From DRGV01 sp018903055 [NCBI: bacterium] (GTDB taxonomy: Bacteria > UBP18 > UBA7526), in contig JAHIPW010000111.1 of the NCBI GenBank assembly GCA_018903055.1, positions 1-16,071 on the forward strand: a stretch of DNA of 16,071 bases, given 5' to 3'. Numbering within the stretch: the first letter of the stretch is position 1; the number at the start of each line of letters is the position of its first letter. The translations under genes were made by a program, and so were the position numbers. The notes below the pieces were generated by a model. The model was not told the DNA's origin, made no database searches, and saw only the letters and a program-made list of their open reading frames with translations. Below, in pieces: positions 8,054 through 14,274 of this stretch.

Positions 8054-9139
8054 ATGAAGATAACTTTTCCCCATATGGGGACCATTGGGATTCTGGGTGA
8101 AGCGATTTTTAAGCGCTTCGGTCGGGAGGTCATTCTTCCCCCAAAGACCAGTAAGAGAACCCTCACCCTCGGTTCACGATATTCTCCGGAGTTCGCCTGC
8201 CTGCCCTTGAAAGTCACCCTGGGCAATCTAATCGAAGCCTTGGAAAACGGAGCAGATACTATTCTTATGCTTGCTGCTTCTGGTCCCTGTCGCTTCGGCT
8301 ACTATGCTACCTTGCAGAACCTGATATTGAAAAACTTGGATTATGAGTATGAACTCATTACCCTGGACTATAATATGCCCAATAATTTAAGAAAATTGAA
8401 GCGGCTTGCCAAGAGAAAGAACTGCTTTCAGATCGGGGAGGCATTCAGATTCGGCTTCCTAAAATTACTCACCATGGAAAAGATGGAGAGATTAGCCCAT
8501 AGAATAAGGCCCTATGAAATAAAAAAGGGCTCTACCACTAAGGCATATGAAGAGACCTCCCGGATTATCAGGAGGACATTCTCTTTTAAGAAGCTTCGCC
8601 AGGCAAGAAGAAAGGCCACCTCTTTACTTAGAGGAGTTTCCCTGAATAGAACTCGCAATCCCTTAAAGATTGGGGTAGTGGGGGAGACCTATACTGTCTT
8701 AGAACCCTATGTCAACCTGGAGGTTGAAAGGAAGCTGGGCGAGATGGGCTGTGAGATACATCGTCCTGTCTGGGCAACGGATTATATAATCTCCATGCTT
8801 CCCATCTTTAACCGTTGGGGACCGAGGAGGAAGTATAGGAAAGCAGCAAGACCCTATCTGAAACAGGAGGTTGGAGGAGAATGCATCGTCTCTATTGGAG
8901 GAACGGTTCTCTATGCCAGGGGGGGATTCGATGGCATAGTTCATATTGCCCCTTTTACCTGCTTACCAGAGATTGTTGCCCAGGGCATTCTATCCAAAGT
9001 GAAAAAGGAACTCAATATTCCTATTCTTACCTTAGTCCTGGATGAACATACTGCCCAGGCCGGGCTCGTTACCAGACTGGAAGCCTTCGTCGACCTTCTT
9101 GAACGACGACGGAATAAAAAAGTGATCGGTGATCGGTGA
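8054..9139 (+). CDS. 2-hydroxyacyl-CoA dehydratase-like protein, subunit A2
   Basis: A 361-residue paralogue of A1. The starts align without gaps for at least 80 residues (MKITFPHMG against MKATFPHMG), with Cys49 (PEFACLP) and Cys79 (SGPCRF) at identical positions. Later cysteines are GGECIV (Cys277) and FTCLPE (Cys303), both eight residues earlier than in A1 but 26 apart in each protein, and GEMGCE. The C-terminal motif is DEHTAQAGLVTRLEAFVDLLERR. It has the same predicted fold and role as A1: a cluster-bearing subunit of an activase-dependent reductase or dehydratase. ATG 8054 follows GGAGCGAAGA. The last residues (VIGDR) and the stop are encoded by gtgatcggtgatcggtga. It forms the second A/B pair with B2. 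Confidence 0.82.
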   Translation: MKITFPHMGTIGILGEAIFKRFGREVILPPKTSKRTLTLGSRYSPEFACLPLKVTLGNLIEALENGADTILMLAASGPCRFGYYATLQNLILKNLDYEYELITLDYNMPNNLRKLKRLAKRKNCFQIGEAFRFGFLKLLTMEKMERLAHRIRPYEIKKGSTTKAYEETSRIIRRTFSFKKLRQARRKATSLLRGVSLNRTRNPLKIGVVGETYTVLEPYVNLEVERKLGEMGCEIHRPVWATDYIISMLPIFNRWGPRRKYRKAARPYLKQEVGGECIVSIGGTVLYARGGFDGIVHIAPFTCLPEIVAQGILSKVKKELNIPILTLVLDEHTAQAGLVTRLEAFVDLLERRRNKKVIGDR

Positions 9140-9260
9140 TCGGTGACCGGTTATCGGTGGAGAACAGAAATCGGTTGTTACCCCGTAGGCTTGTCCTTCG
9201 GGGTGTCAACTGTTTTCATCTTTTTACCTGATAACCTGATTACCTGATAACCCGATAACC
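9122..9260. repeat. Spacer between A2 and B2 (gtgatcgg / cctgataac words), empty hairpin site
   Basis: The order is gtgatcgg words (9122-9160), gagaacagaaatcggttgtta (ending 9180), a hairpin ACCCCG 9180-9185 with CGGGGT 9199-9204, then gtcaactgttttca and cctgataac words (9225-9260). The same order recurs after B2 at 10252-10500. At the 9238/9239 junction (cctg|attacctgataac) this copy lacks the 39-bp insert present at 10435-10473. Confidence 0.85.
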
Positions 9261-9276
9261 TTTTTCGGAGGCATCT

Positions 9277-10254
9277 GTGGCCATCAAAGTTGGCATCCCC
9301 AGAGCACTTTTATACTATCGCTTCTATCCTCTATGGAAGACATTCTTCACAGAACTGGGAGCAGAGGTAATCGTTTCTGAGCCCACTACCCAAGAGATAT
9401 TTAAAAAGGGACTCAAGAAGTTCGTTGGCGATACCTGCCTTCCTATAAAGATGGTCTTCGGCCATGTGATAACCTTAGCCGATAAGGTAGACTATCTATT
9501 CATTCCCCGGTTGGTGAGCATCGAGAGAGATACCTGTCTCTGTCCCCACTTCGCCGGTCTTCCCGATGTTCTATGCGCTATTATGCCTGATTTACCCCCC
9601 ATACTGGATATCCATTTCAATGTGAGGAAGAAGGGGGCAACCATGAAATCCATCTATGAGGCAGGGAAGAGGTTTAATAAGAATCCCTTTAAAGTCTATC
9701 GCGCCTATCAGAAAGCACAGAGAGAGTATGAAAAATTTCTGAAGAGAATTAAAGATGGAATTACTCCCCAAGAGGCAATAAAGATTTTTGATGGTGAGGA
9801 AGTTTCTCCTCCAGAAAAAAAGAAGGGGGGACTGAATATCGCTTTAATTGGAAATCCTTACACCGTCTATGATTCCTTTTCCAGTCTTGATATCATTCAG
9901 AGACTAAGAAAATTAGGAGCAAGAATCTATACCTCAGAGATGATTCCAGATGAAATCATTGAAGAAAAGGTCCGTACTCTATCCAAGAAGATATACTGGT
10001 CATTTGGAAAGGAGACCGTAGGATCTGCCTTCCATTTCCTGGATTCCCCAGAGATAGATGGACTCATCTATATCATCTCTTTTGAATGTGGCCCAGACTC
10101 CCTATTGAAAGAGATCGTTGATGATAAGGCAAGGAAGAATAAGAGAGTAGCCTATATGTCCCTGGTCATTGATGAGCACACTGGTGAGACAGGAATGGAT
10201 ACCAGACTCGATGCCTTTATTGAGATGATTAAACGCCGGCGGGCAAAAAAGTGA
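9277..10254 (+). CDS. DUF2229-type 2-hydroxyacyl-CoA dehydratase-like protein, subunit B2
   Basis: A 325-residue paralogue of B1 with the same opening MAIKVGIPRALLYYRFYP and WKTFF. Conserved cysteines are Cys54 (GDTCLP), Cys89 (CLCPHF, with an additional Cys87 not present in B1) and Cys271 (FECGPDS); FGH follows Cys54. The C-terminal motif is DEHTGETGMDTRLDAFIEM. The start is GTG 9277 behind CGGAGG (9266-9271). It is the last gene of the A/B/activase cluster. Its stop TGA lies in the word gtgaccggtgatcgg. B1 and B2 differ clearly in the middle third, so the two pairs may act on different substrates, but nothing visible identifies them. Confidence 0.82.
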   Translation: MAIKVGIPRALLYYRFYPLWKTFFTELGAEVIVSEPTTQEIFKKGLKKFVGDTCLPIKMVFGHVITLADKVDYLFIPRLVSIERDTCLCPHFAGLPDVLCAIMPDLPPILDIHFNVRKKGATMKSIYEAGKRFNKNPFKVYRAYQKAQREYEKFLKRIKDGITPQEAIKIFDGEEVSPPEKKKGGLNIALIGNPYTVYDSFSSLDIIQRLRKLGARIYTSEMIPDEIIEEKVRTLSKKIYWSFGKETVGSAFHFLDSPEIDGLIYIISFECGPDSLLKEIVDDKARKNKRVAYMSLVIDEHTGETGMDTRLDAFIEMIKRRRAKK

Positions 10255-10500
10255 CCGGTGATCGGTGACCAGTAATCGGTGATCGGTAGAGAACAGAAAT
10301 CGGTTGTTAGAAAACAGAAATCAGTAGAGAAAACAGAGAACAGGAAACAGGAAAATACTAATTTCAGATTTCTGATTTCACTACAGTTTTCCAATTTCCG
10401 TCAACTGTTTTCAACCTTTTTACCTGATAACCTGCCTGCCCCGTTGGCCCCGACTTGTCGGGGTCCTTCGGGGATTACCTGATAACCTGATAACCCTGTT
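10252..10500. repeat. Spacer after B2, homologous to 9122-9260, with a 39-bp hairpin insert
   Basis: gtgatcgg words, gagaacagaaatcggttgtta (10289-10309), an AT-rich gaaaacag-word segment, gtcaactgttttcaacc, then cctgataac words. A GC-rich insert at 10435-10473 contains CCCCGA 10448-10453, loop CTTG, TCGGGG 10458-10463. A 67-codon open frame across 10279-10482 consists only of these words and is not credible as a gene. Confidence 0.85.
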
Positions 10501-10512
10501 TTGGAGAAATAC

Positions 10513-11139
10513 GTGGCTATCAAAGTAGTCTTCTTTCAAATCTACTGTATTCTTTCTCTATATCTTGTTACCATAATTGGTAGAAGAATACTTGACAGGG
10601 GAAAAGGCTTTGACTATGTCCGGCATCTGGCAAAATTCATCCATCCCATCTATGCTATCGGCTGGCTTGGTTTTCTTGTTTCCAGCATTCTTGTAATTCC
10701 CACTCATCCGCAACCCCTTTCTCTTCTTCCCAGATTTATACTTCCTTGCCAGCTATCTTTTCCTCTTTATCTTTCATTTTTAATCCTTTCTGCCATAGTG
10801 GGTCTTCCCGGGATTGGAGGATTGGCCAGTAGAAAGGTGGGACCCATTAGGCTTATGACCAGAAGGTTTATAAAAAGCGGCATCAGACGTTATCTAAGGA
10901 ATCCTATGTCCTTAGGGGGTTATCTCTTTTTAATTGGGTATGCTATAGCCTTTTCGTCTTCTTACTTATTATTAGTATCACTGGCCGGTATTATTCCTGC
11001 TCATATCTTTTATCTCAAGATCTATGAGGAAAAAGAACTGGAACTCAAGTTCGGTGAAGAATACCTGAAATATAAGAAAGAAGTACCATTTTTACTTCCG
11101 CGAATAAAAAAGCGGCAAAAGGCAGGAAAAAACTTTTAA
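10513..11139 (+). CDS. Membrane methyltransferase-like protein (isoprenylcysteine carboxyl methyltransferase family)
   Basis: A 208-residue integral membrane protein with about five hydrophobic segments. Its C-terminal part carries the ICMT/PEMT-type signature RYLRNPMSLGGYLFLIG, then IPAHIFYLKIYEEKELELKFGEEYLKYKKEVPFLLP, the pattern E-E-x-L...FGxEYxxY that binds S-adenosylmethionine in this family. In bacteria these proteins methylate small or lipid-like substrates that are mostly unknown. GTG 10513 is preferred because GGAG at 10503-10506 is well spaced; an in-frame TTG at 10501 would overlap that site. The start region (ggag-N-GTGGCTATCAAAGTA) closely resembles that of B2 although the proteins are unrelated, suggesting that the leader was copied. 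Confidence 0.75.
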   Translation: MAIKVVFFQIYCILSLYLVTIIGRRILDRGKGFDYVRHLAKFIHPIYAIGWLGFLVSSILVIPTHPQPLSLLPRFILPCQLSFPLYLSFLILSAIVGLPGIGGLASRKVGPIRLMTRRFIKSGIRRYLRNPMSLGGYLFLIGYAIAFSSSYLLLVSLAGIIPAHIFYLKIYEEKELELKFGEEYLKYKKEVPFLLPRIKKRQKAGKNF

Positions 11140-11345
11140 AAGTTACTATTAGTTACTAAACCTGCCTGCCCTTGCCCGACGGCAGGCGGGGGCAGGGGCA
11201 GGGGTTACTAACGGTTACTAATGGTTACAAAGGCAACTGATAGTAACAGTCCCGATTTTATCGGGACGTAGTAACTGTTAGTAACAGCGCCAGCCTCTTC
11301 GGCTGGTCCGCCGATGAGGCGGAAAGCGTAGTAACTGTTAAGGAA
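11140..11345. repeat. Word-repeat spacer (gttacta family) with four hairpins
   Basis: gttactaacgg/gtagtaactg words are interrupted by GC-rich hairpins: GCCTGCC 11164-11170 with GGCAGGC 11181-11187; GTCCCGA 11249-11255 with TCGGGAC 11261-11267; CCAGCC 11290-11295 with GGCTGG 11301-11306; CCGCC 11308-11312 with GGCGG 11318-11322. The second is the reverse-complement arrangement of the hairpin at 5695-5711, flanks included. No gene is supported in this stretch. Confidence 0.85.
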
Positions 11346-11351
11346 TAAACC

Positions 11352-11846
11352 ATGATCTCCCATCTCAAAGAAGTTTTCTATAACCATCCCTACTGGGTAT
11401 TCGCTATTTTACATATGACCCTTGGAAGGGGAGTCTCTATCGTCTATGGAGTCTTGAGGGGAATGAATGTCTTATACTTTCTTCCCTTAGGGGTCTTCTT
11501 TGATATGTTCCAGGTCTGGCCCCTCTACTTCCTCTATGAGACGGCAGAGTCCCGTATGCCACTTATAAGAAAATTAAAGGAGAAGATGAGCAAGAGAGAA
11601 AATAAGTTCCTCCATTCTAAGATATTCAAGGGAGTGAAGTCTTTGGGCCATCTGGGAGTGGCAGTAGTTGCTCTATTACCAGTTAAAGGATGCGGGATGT
11701 GGAGCAGTATCTTACTTGCCCATATCCTTAAGATTAAACGCCCCCGAGCCTATCTATTATTCTTTATAGGGAGCATCATCGGCTGCTTACTCTGGTTTGC
11801 CATCGGAGACATCATAAAAAGTATCTGGCACCAGATTATTCACTAA
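11352..11846 (+). CDS. Small membrane protein, PF06695-like (putative small multidrug export family)
   Basis: A 164-residue membrane protein with about four hydrophobic stretches: LGRGVSIVYGVLRGMNVLYFLPLGVFFDMF near the N-terminus, HLGVAVVALLPVKGCGMWSSILLAHIL in the middle and AYLLFFIGSIIGCLLWFAIGDII near the end. The re-entrant-looking LLPVKGCGMWSSILLAHIL, with a Pro-x-x-Gly-x-Gly pattern, resembles the conserved core of COG2426/PF06695 proteins. That family's 'multidrug export' name is not well founded experimentally, so transport function is only a guess. ATG 11352 follows AAGGAATAAACC. It lies between two hairpin-rich spacers, so it may be transcribed on its own. Confidence 0.65.
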   Translation: MISHLKEVFYNHPYWVFAILHMTLGRGVSIVYGVLRGMNVLYFLPLGVFFDMFQVWPLYFLYETAESRMPLIRKLKEKMSKRENKFLHSKIFKGVKSLGHLGVAVVALLPVKGCGMWSSILLAHILKIKRPRAYLLFFIGSIIGCLLWFAIGDIIKSIWHQIIH

Positions 11847-11914
11847 AATTTTTGCTTTTCAAACCAGAGTATGTTAAACTAAAAACAGTTCAATTTTTTC
11901 AATCCGCGACAATC

Positions 11915-11987
11915 CCTGCCTGCCGGCAGGCAGGTGCGTCAAATATACATTCACAGTAAGCCCCGTAAAGCCTTACGGCCACGGGGC
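11915..11987. repeat. GC-rich palindromes between the PF06695-like gene and the DUF4410-like gene
   Basis: CCTGCCTGCCGGCAGGCAGG (11915-11934) is a perfect 20-bp palindrome. GCCCCGT 11960-11966 pairs with ACGGGGC 11981-11987, with an inner CCGTAA/TTACGG alternative. cctgcctgcc also appears at 10431 and 11161. They sit in the ~180-bp spacer before the lipoprotein gene and lack terminator T-runs. Confidence 0.75.
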
Positions 11988-12026
11988 AGGCAGTAAAAAG
12001 AAATCTGCGTTTGAAGGGAGGATGCC

Positions 12027-12566
12027 ATGTTTCAAAGAATTCTACTGGTAATATTTCTCATCGGCGCTGTGGCCCTTGTGGGTTGTGCAGGCGCTAAGCC
12101 CAAACCAACAAAGGAAGCCAAAGAACTTATATTCGCCAAGTATGAAAATGTAGTTCTTTATGACTTCCAAGTACCGGAAGAATCTCCCGCTCCACAATCA
12201 GCAGGCTTAAGGGTGAGTGAATATGCTGAAACGTTTTTGAAAAAGTACAATCAAAAAGTACCTATTTTTAAACGAATTTCCAAGAAGAAAGAAGGAATGG
12301 TAGGCCCTACCCTTATTGTGGAGGGAGAGGTTACAGAGTATAACCCTGGGAGTCGGGCAAAACAGGCTTGGTTAGGCTTTGGTGCCGGTCGGGCCTCCTT
12401 TGCTGTTCACTGCAGATTCATCGATGCCCAGACAGGAGAGGTGATAGATGAAGTAGATTTGCGCAGTATTGCTGGAGTGACAAAAGTCTCGACTGTCGAA
12501 GAGGCTATCTACCGGGTAGGAGGCCATATTGCCAAATACATATATCGCGGTAAAACCATGAAGTGA
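12027..12566 (+). CDS. DUF4410-like lipoprotein
   Basis: A 179-residue predicted lipoprotein. The signal peptide MFQRILLVIFLIGAVALVGC ends in a lipobox with Cys20, followed by Ala-Gly, so outer-membrane sorting is possible. The mature part has a YENVVLYDFQVPE strand typical of proteins that start with a 'the value of X' beta-strand, then TLIVEGEVTEYNPGSRAKQAWLGFGAGRASFAVHCRF and AQTGEVIDEVDL, the pattern of DUF4410 (related to CsgG/LpoB-like periplasmic folds). The function of this family is not known. The strong GGGAGG site at 12016-12021 supports ATG 12027. No partner gene is obvious, and the next gene has its own promoter. Confidence 0.75.
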   Translation: MFQRILLVIFLIGAVALVGCAGAKPKPTKEAKELIFAKYENVVLYDFQVPEESPAPQSAGLRVSEYAETFLKKYNQKVPIFKRISKKKEGMVGPTLIVEGEVTEYNPGSRAKQAWLGFGAGRASFAVHCRFIDAQTGEVIDEVDLRSIAGVTKVSTVEEAIYRVGGHIAKYIYRGKTMK

Positions 12567-12607
12567 AAACAGAAGAGAAGAAAAAGAAGAAGAAAAGAAT
12601 AAAAAAG

Positions 12608-12658
12608 AAAGACTAAAGTAATAGTCTTTTATCTTCCAATCTTCGAAGATCGGAAGAT
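12608..12658. terminator. Two adjacent hairpins after the DUF4410-like gene, possible terminator
   Basis: AAAGACTA 12608-12615 pairs with TAGTCTTT 12622-12629, directly followed by a near-perfect palindrome, ATCTTCC 12631-12637 with GGAAGAT 12652-12658 around an inner ATCTTCGAAGAT. The T-run after the first stem is short, so termination is plausible but not certain. The rest of the 12567-12937 spacer holds a purine-rich tract (12567-12612), another inverted repeat, the promoter and repeat words. Confidence 0.5.
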
Positions 12659-12745
12659 GACACCTTCTGCTTAATCTCTTCTTTCTACTCCACTAACAAT
12701 CTCTCACCCTATCTTGATATCCTCTCCATTTTATTTCCTCCCCTG

Positions 12746-12771
12746 TTTCCAAATTCTTAATAATTTGGAAA
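12746..12771. promoter_or_regulatory. AT-rich inverted repeat just upstream of the promoter
   Basis: TTTCCAAATT 12746-12755 pairs exactly with AATTTGGAAA 12762-12771 across a 6-base spacer. It ends 17 bp upstream of the -35 box at 12789, a position suited to a dimeric regulator. It could alternatively be a remnant hairpin without function. Confidence 0.45.
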
Positions 12772-12788
12772 TAATAAAAGCGCCCAAT

Positions 12789-12817
12789 TTGACAAATAGA
12801 CGCTATTAAGATATAAT
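12789..12817 (+). promoter_or_regulatory. Consensus sigma70 promoter of the lipoprotein/LolA cluster
   Basis: TTGACA at 12789-12794, 17-bp spacing, TATAAT at 12812-12817: both hexamers and the spacing match consensus exactly. Initiation would fall near 12824, giving a ~115-base leader made of ggctacaagcc/gggctacagg words before the ATG at 12938. Confidence 0.85.
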
Positions 12818-12822
12818 AAATA

Positions 12823-12860
12823 ACAGGCTACAAGCCTCGGGCTACAGGTTACGGGCAACA
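12823..12860. repeat. ggctacagg-family words in the leader
   Basis: caggctacaagcctcgggctacagg and related words lie directly downstream of the -10 box, so this word family would be transcribed as a 5' leader. The same family is found at 6838-6876 and 13722-13803. Confidence 0.65.
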
Positions 12861-12937
12861 AGCGACGGACAATGATTGAGCAAACACGAGAAAAAACAAT
12901 CGGGACTTTTACTTTATTTTCAGAAGATAGAGAGCCA

Positions 12938-13723
12938 ATGAGAAGATTACTTTTAGGTTTAACAGTATTGTCTCTTTTTTTCTTGGGCGCCTGTGCGCCG
13001 AGATATGTCAAGCCCACTATCTATAGAGAAGCAACCCTCGAGGAATTAATAGAATTAATTCAAAGAAGAGAAAATAGAATAAAGACTATTAAAGCATCTT
13101 TAAGGATGGGCTTTGAGGACCTGGAGAAGAAGAGCTCCCAGCATTGTCTGGGAGTCTTTGTTTTTGAGAAGCCAGATAGATTCAGAATAAAGGGCTATCC
13201 GCAGCTGGGCCCTACCTTATTTGAAATTGTCTTGGATGGAAAGTCTCTTTGGATATATATTCCAAAGGATGGGAAAGTTTACTTCACGCCAGAGATAAAG
13301 GCGGGGGCCTCGAAGGCTGATTTTAATCTTCAGGATCTAAAGGGCGCTTTCTTAGCCTCTGAGATGATTAGCCGAGCAGATATCAGTAAATTTTTAGAGA
13401 AGAGAGAACAGGACTACATCATTTATCTGGTAAAAAAGAGGCTTTTAGAGAAAGTCTGGATCGAAAGAAGTAACTTTTTAGTGACCAAGATTGAAAAGTT
13501 CAATAAGGATGGTTCTCTCGTCTTAGAAGTCTCTTTTGATGACTATCAGAGAGTAAATGAAATCGACTTTCCGAAAGAAGTGAGAATTTATAACCCAGAG
13601 GAGAAGAGAATACTAACACTACTCATCCAAAAGGTAAGACTCAATGAAGCCATTAAGCCAGAAATCTTCCAGTTCAAGGTTCCCAAGGACGTAGAAGTCA
13701 TAGATTTAGACAGGAAAGATTAG
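12938..13723 (+). CDS. Lipid-anchored LolA/LolB-fold protein (DUF4292-like)
   Basis: A 261-residue predicted lipoprotein. The signal peptide MRRLLLGLTVLSLFFLGAC ends in an L-G-A-C lipobox (Cys19). The mature part reads IKTIKASLRMGFEDLEKK, CLGVFVFEKPDRFRIKGY, LFEIVLDGKSLWIYIPKDGKVY and ends FQFKVPKDVEVIDL, the strand order of the LolA/LolB/DUF4292 half-barrel. This fold binds lipoprotein acyl chains; the anchored form here would be analogous to LolB, the outer-membrane acceptor. ATG 12938 is chosen because it opens directly on a normal signal peptide; the frame extends upstream to 12872 with a polar, implausible lead. A soluble LolA follows three genes downstream with a similar C-terminal ending. 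The TAG stop runs into ctacagg words. Confidence 0.72.
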   Translation: MRRLLLGLTVLSLFFLGACAPRYVKPTIYREATLEELIELIQRRENRIKTIKASLRMGFEDLEKKSSQHCLGVFVFEKPDRFRIKGYPQLGPTLFEIVLDGKSLWIYIPKDGKVYFTPEIKAGASKADFNLQDLKGAFLASEMISRADISKFLEKREQDYIIYLVKKRLLEKVWIERSNFLVTKIEKFNKDGSLVLEVSFDDYQRVNEIDFPKEVRIYNPEEKRILTLLIQKVRLNEAIKPEIFQFKVPKDVEVIDLDRKD

Positions 13724-13803
13724 CTACAGGCTACAGGCCTCCCGCCCCTAAAGGGCGAGGCTCGCCCGAAGTAAATTTCGGGCGGCAGGCCACAGGCTAC
13801 AAA
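13722..13803. repeat. ggctacagg words with two hairpins, upstream of the four-helix-bundle gene
   Basis: gctacaggctacaggcc, then CGCCC 13743-13747 with GGGCG 13753-13757, GCCCGAA 13764-13770 with TTCGGGC 13777-13783, then ggccacaggctacaaa up to 13803. The hairpins split one word, as in the gttacta and cctgataac spacers. Confidence 0.8.
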
Positions 13804-13835
13804 CTGCAGATAGAAAAGGAAAGGAGACTAAAAAG

Positions 13836-14216
13836 ATGCAAAGCTATAAGGATTTAGAGGCATATAAATTAGCACATAAGTTGGCGGTGGAAGTTCATAA
13901 AATAACTCTTTCTGATCTTCCCAAATTTGAGATGTATGAGGAGGGTAATCAGGTTAGAAGGTCTTCTAAATCTATTCCCTCTAACATAGTAGAGGGTTTT
14001 GGGAGAAAAAAGTATCAGCAGGAATATATAAAGCATCTCACCTATGCCCTGGCTTCTTGTGATGAAACAAAGGAACATCTGGAATTACTCTTTGAGACAG
14101 AATCCTTTAAGAACAAAGAGAAGTTTGATTACTTCTTAAAGGAATATGAAAATCTAGGAAGAAAACTTTACAGACTAAAAGAAGCGGTCGAGAAAGGTTT
14201 GAAGCCTGAAGCCTGA
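13836..14216 (+). CDS. Four-helix bundle protein (23S rRNA IVP / S23 family)
   Basis: A 126-residue, highly charged, all-helical protein of the TIGR02436/PF05635 type: MQSYKDLEAYKLAHKLAVEV at the N-terminus (the usual 'F.dL.vwk.A..l' helix), QVRRSSKSIPSNIVEGFGR (the family's signature loop) and the helix HLTYALASCDETKEHLELL. Relatives are encoded in intervening sequences of 23S rRNA genes in some bacteria and, as here, as free-standing chromosomal genes; their biochemical role is unknown. There is no rRNA nearby. AAAGGAG lies before ATG 13836. The last codons (KPEA) and the TGA stop are made of gaagcctgaagcctga words. The gene sits between two word families that are directly joined at 6868-6903, so it looks like an inserted cargo. 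Confidence 0.88.
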   Translation: MQSYKDLEAYKLAHKLAVEVHKITLSDLPKFEMYEEGNQVRRSSKSIPSNIVEGFGRKKYQQEYIKHLTYALASCDETKEHLELLFETESFKNKEKFDYFLKEYENLGRKLYRLKEAVEKGLKPEA

Positions 14217-14251
14217 AGCTTGAAGCTTGTGGCTTGTGGCTTGAAGCTGGT
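14203..14251. repeat. gaagcttg/ggcttg words after the four-helix-bundle gene
   Basis: Words gaagcct, gaagctt and gtggctt run from the last codons of the four-helix-bundle gene to about 14251. The 26 bases 14211-14236 are identical to 6878-6903. Confidence 0.88.
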
Positions 14252-14274
14252 AACTTTTATTGGAGGCGAGAGCA

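Noticed and set aside
10279-10482. 67-codon open frame after B2.
   Set aside because: Entirely composed of spacer words and the hairpin insert that recur elsewhere; low-complexity product and no ribosome site.
11140-11345. CRISPR-like appearance of regularly recurring words in the spacers.
   Set aside because: Words are short, degenerate and irregularly spaced, with no constant repeat length, no unique spacers and no cas genes.
12872-12937. Upstream extension of the DUF4292-like lipoprotein by 22 codons.
   Set aside because: It would bury the signal peptide behind a polar segment; ATG 12938 opens directly on a normal lipoprotein signal.
13804-14216. An intervening sequence inside a 23S rRNA gene, suggested by the four-helix-bundle protein.
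   Set aside because: No rRNA sequence is present on either side; neighbours are protein genes and repeat words.
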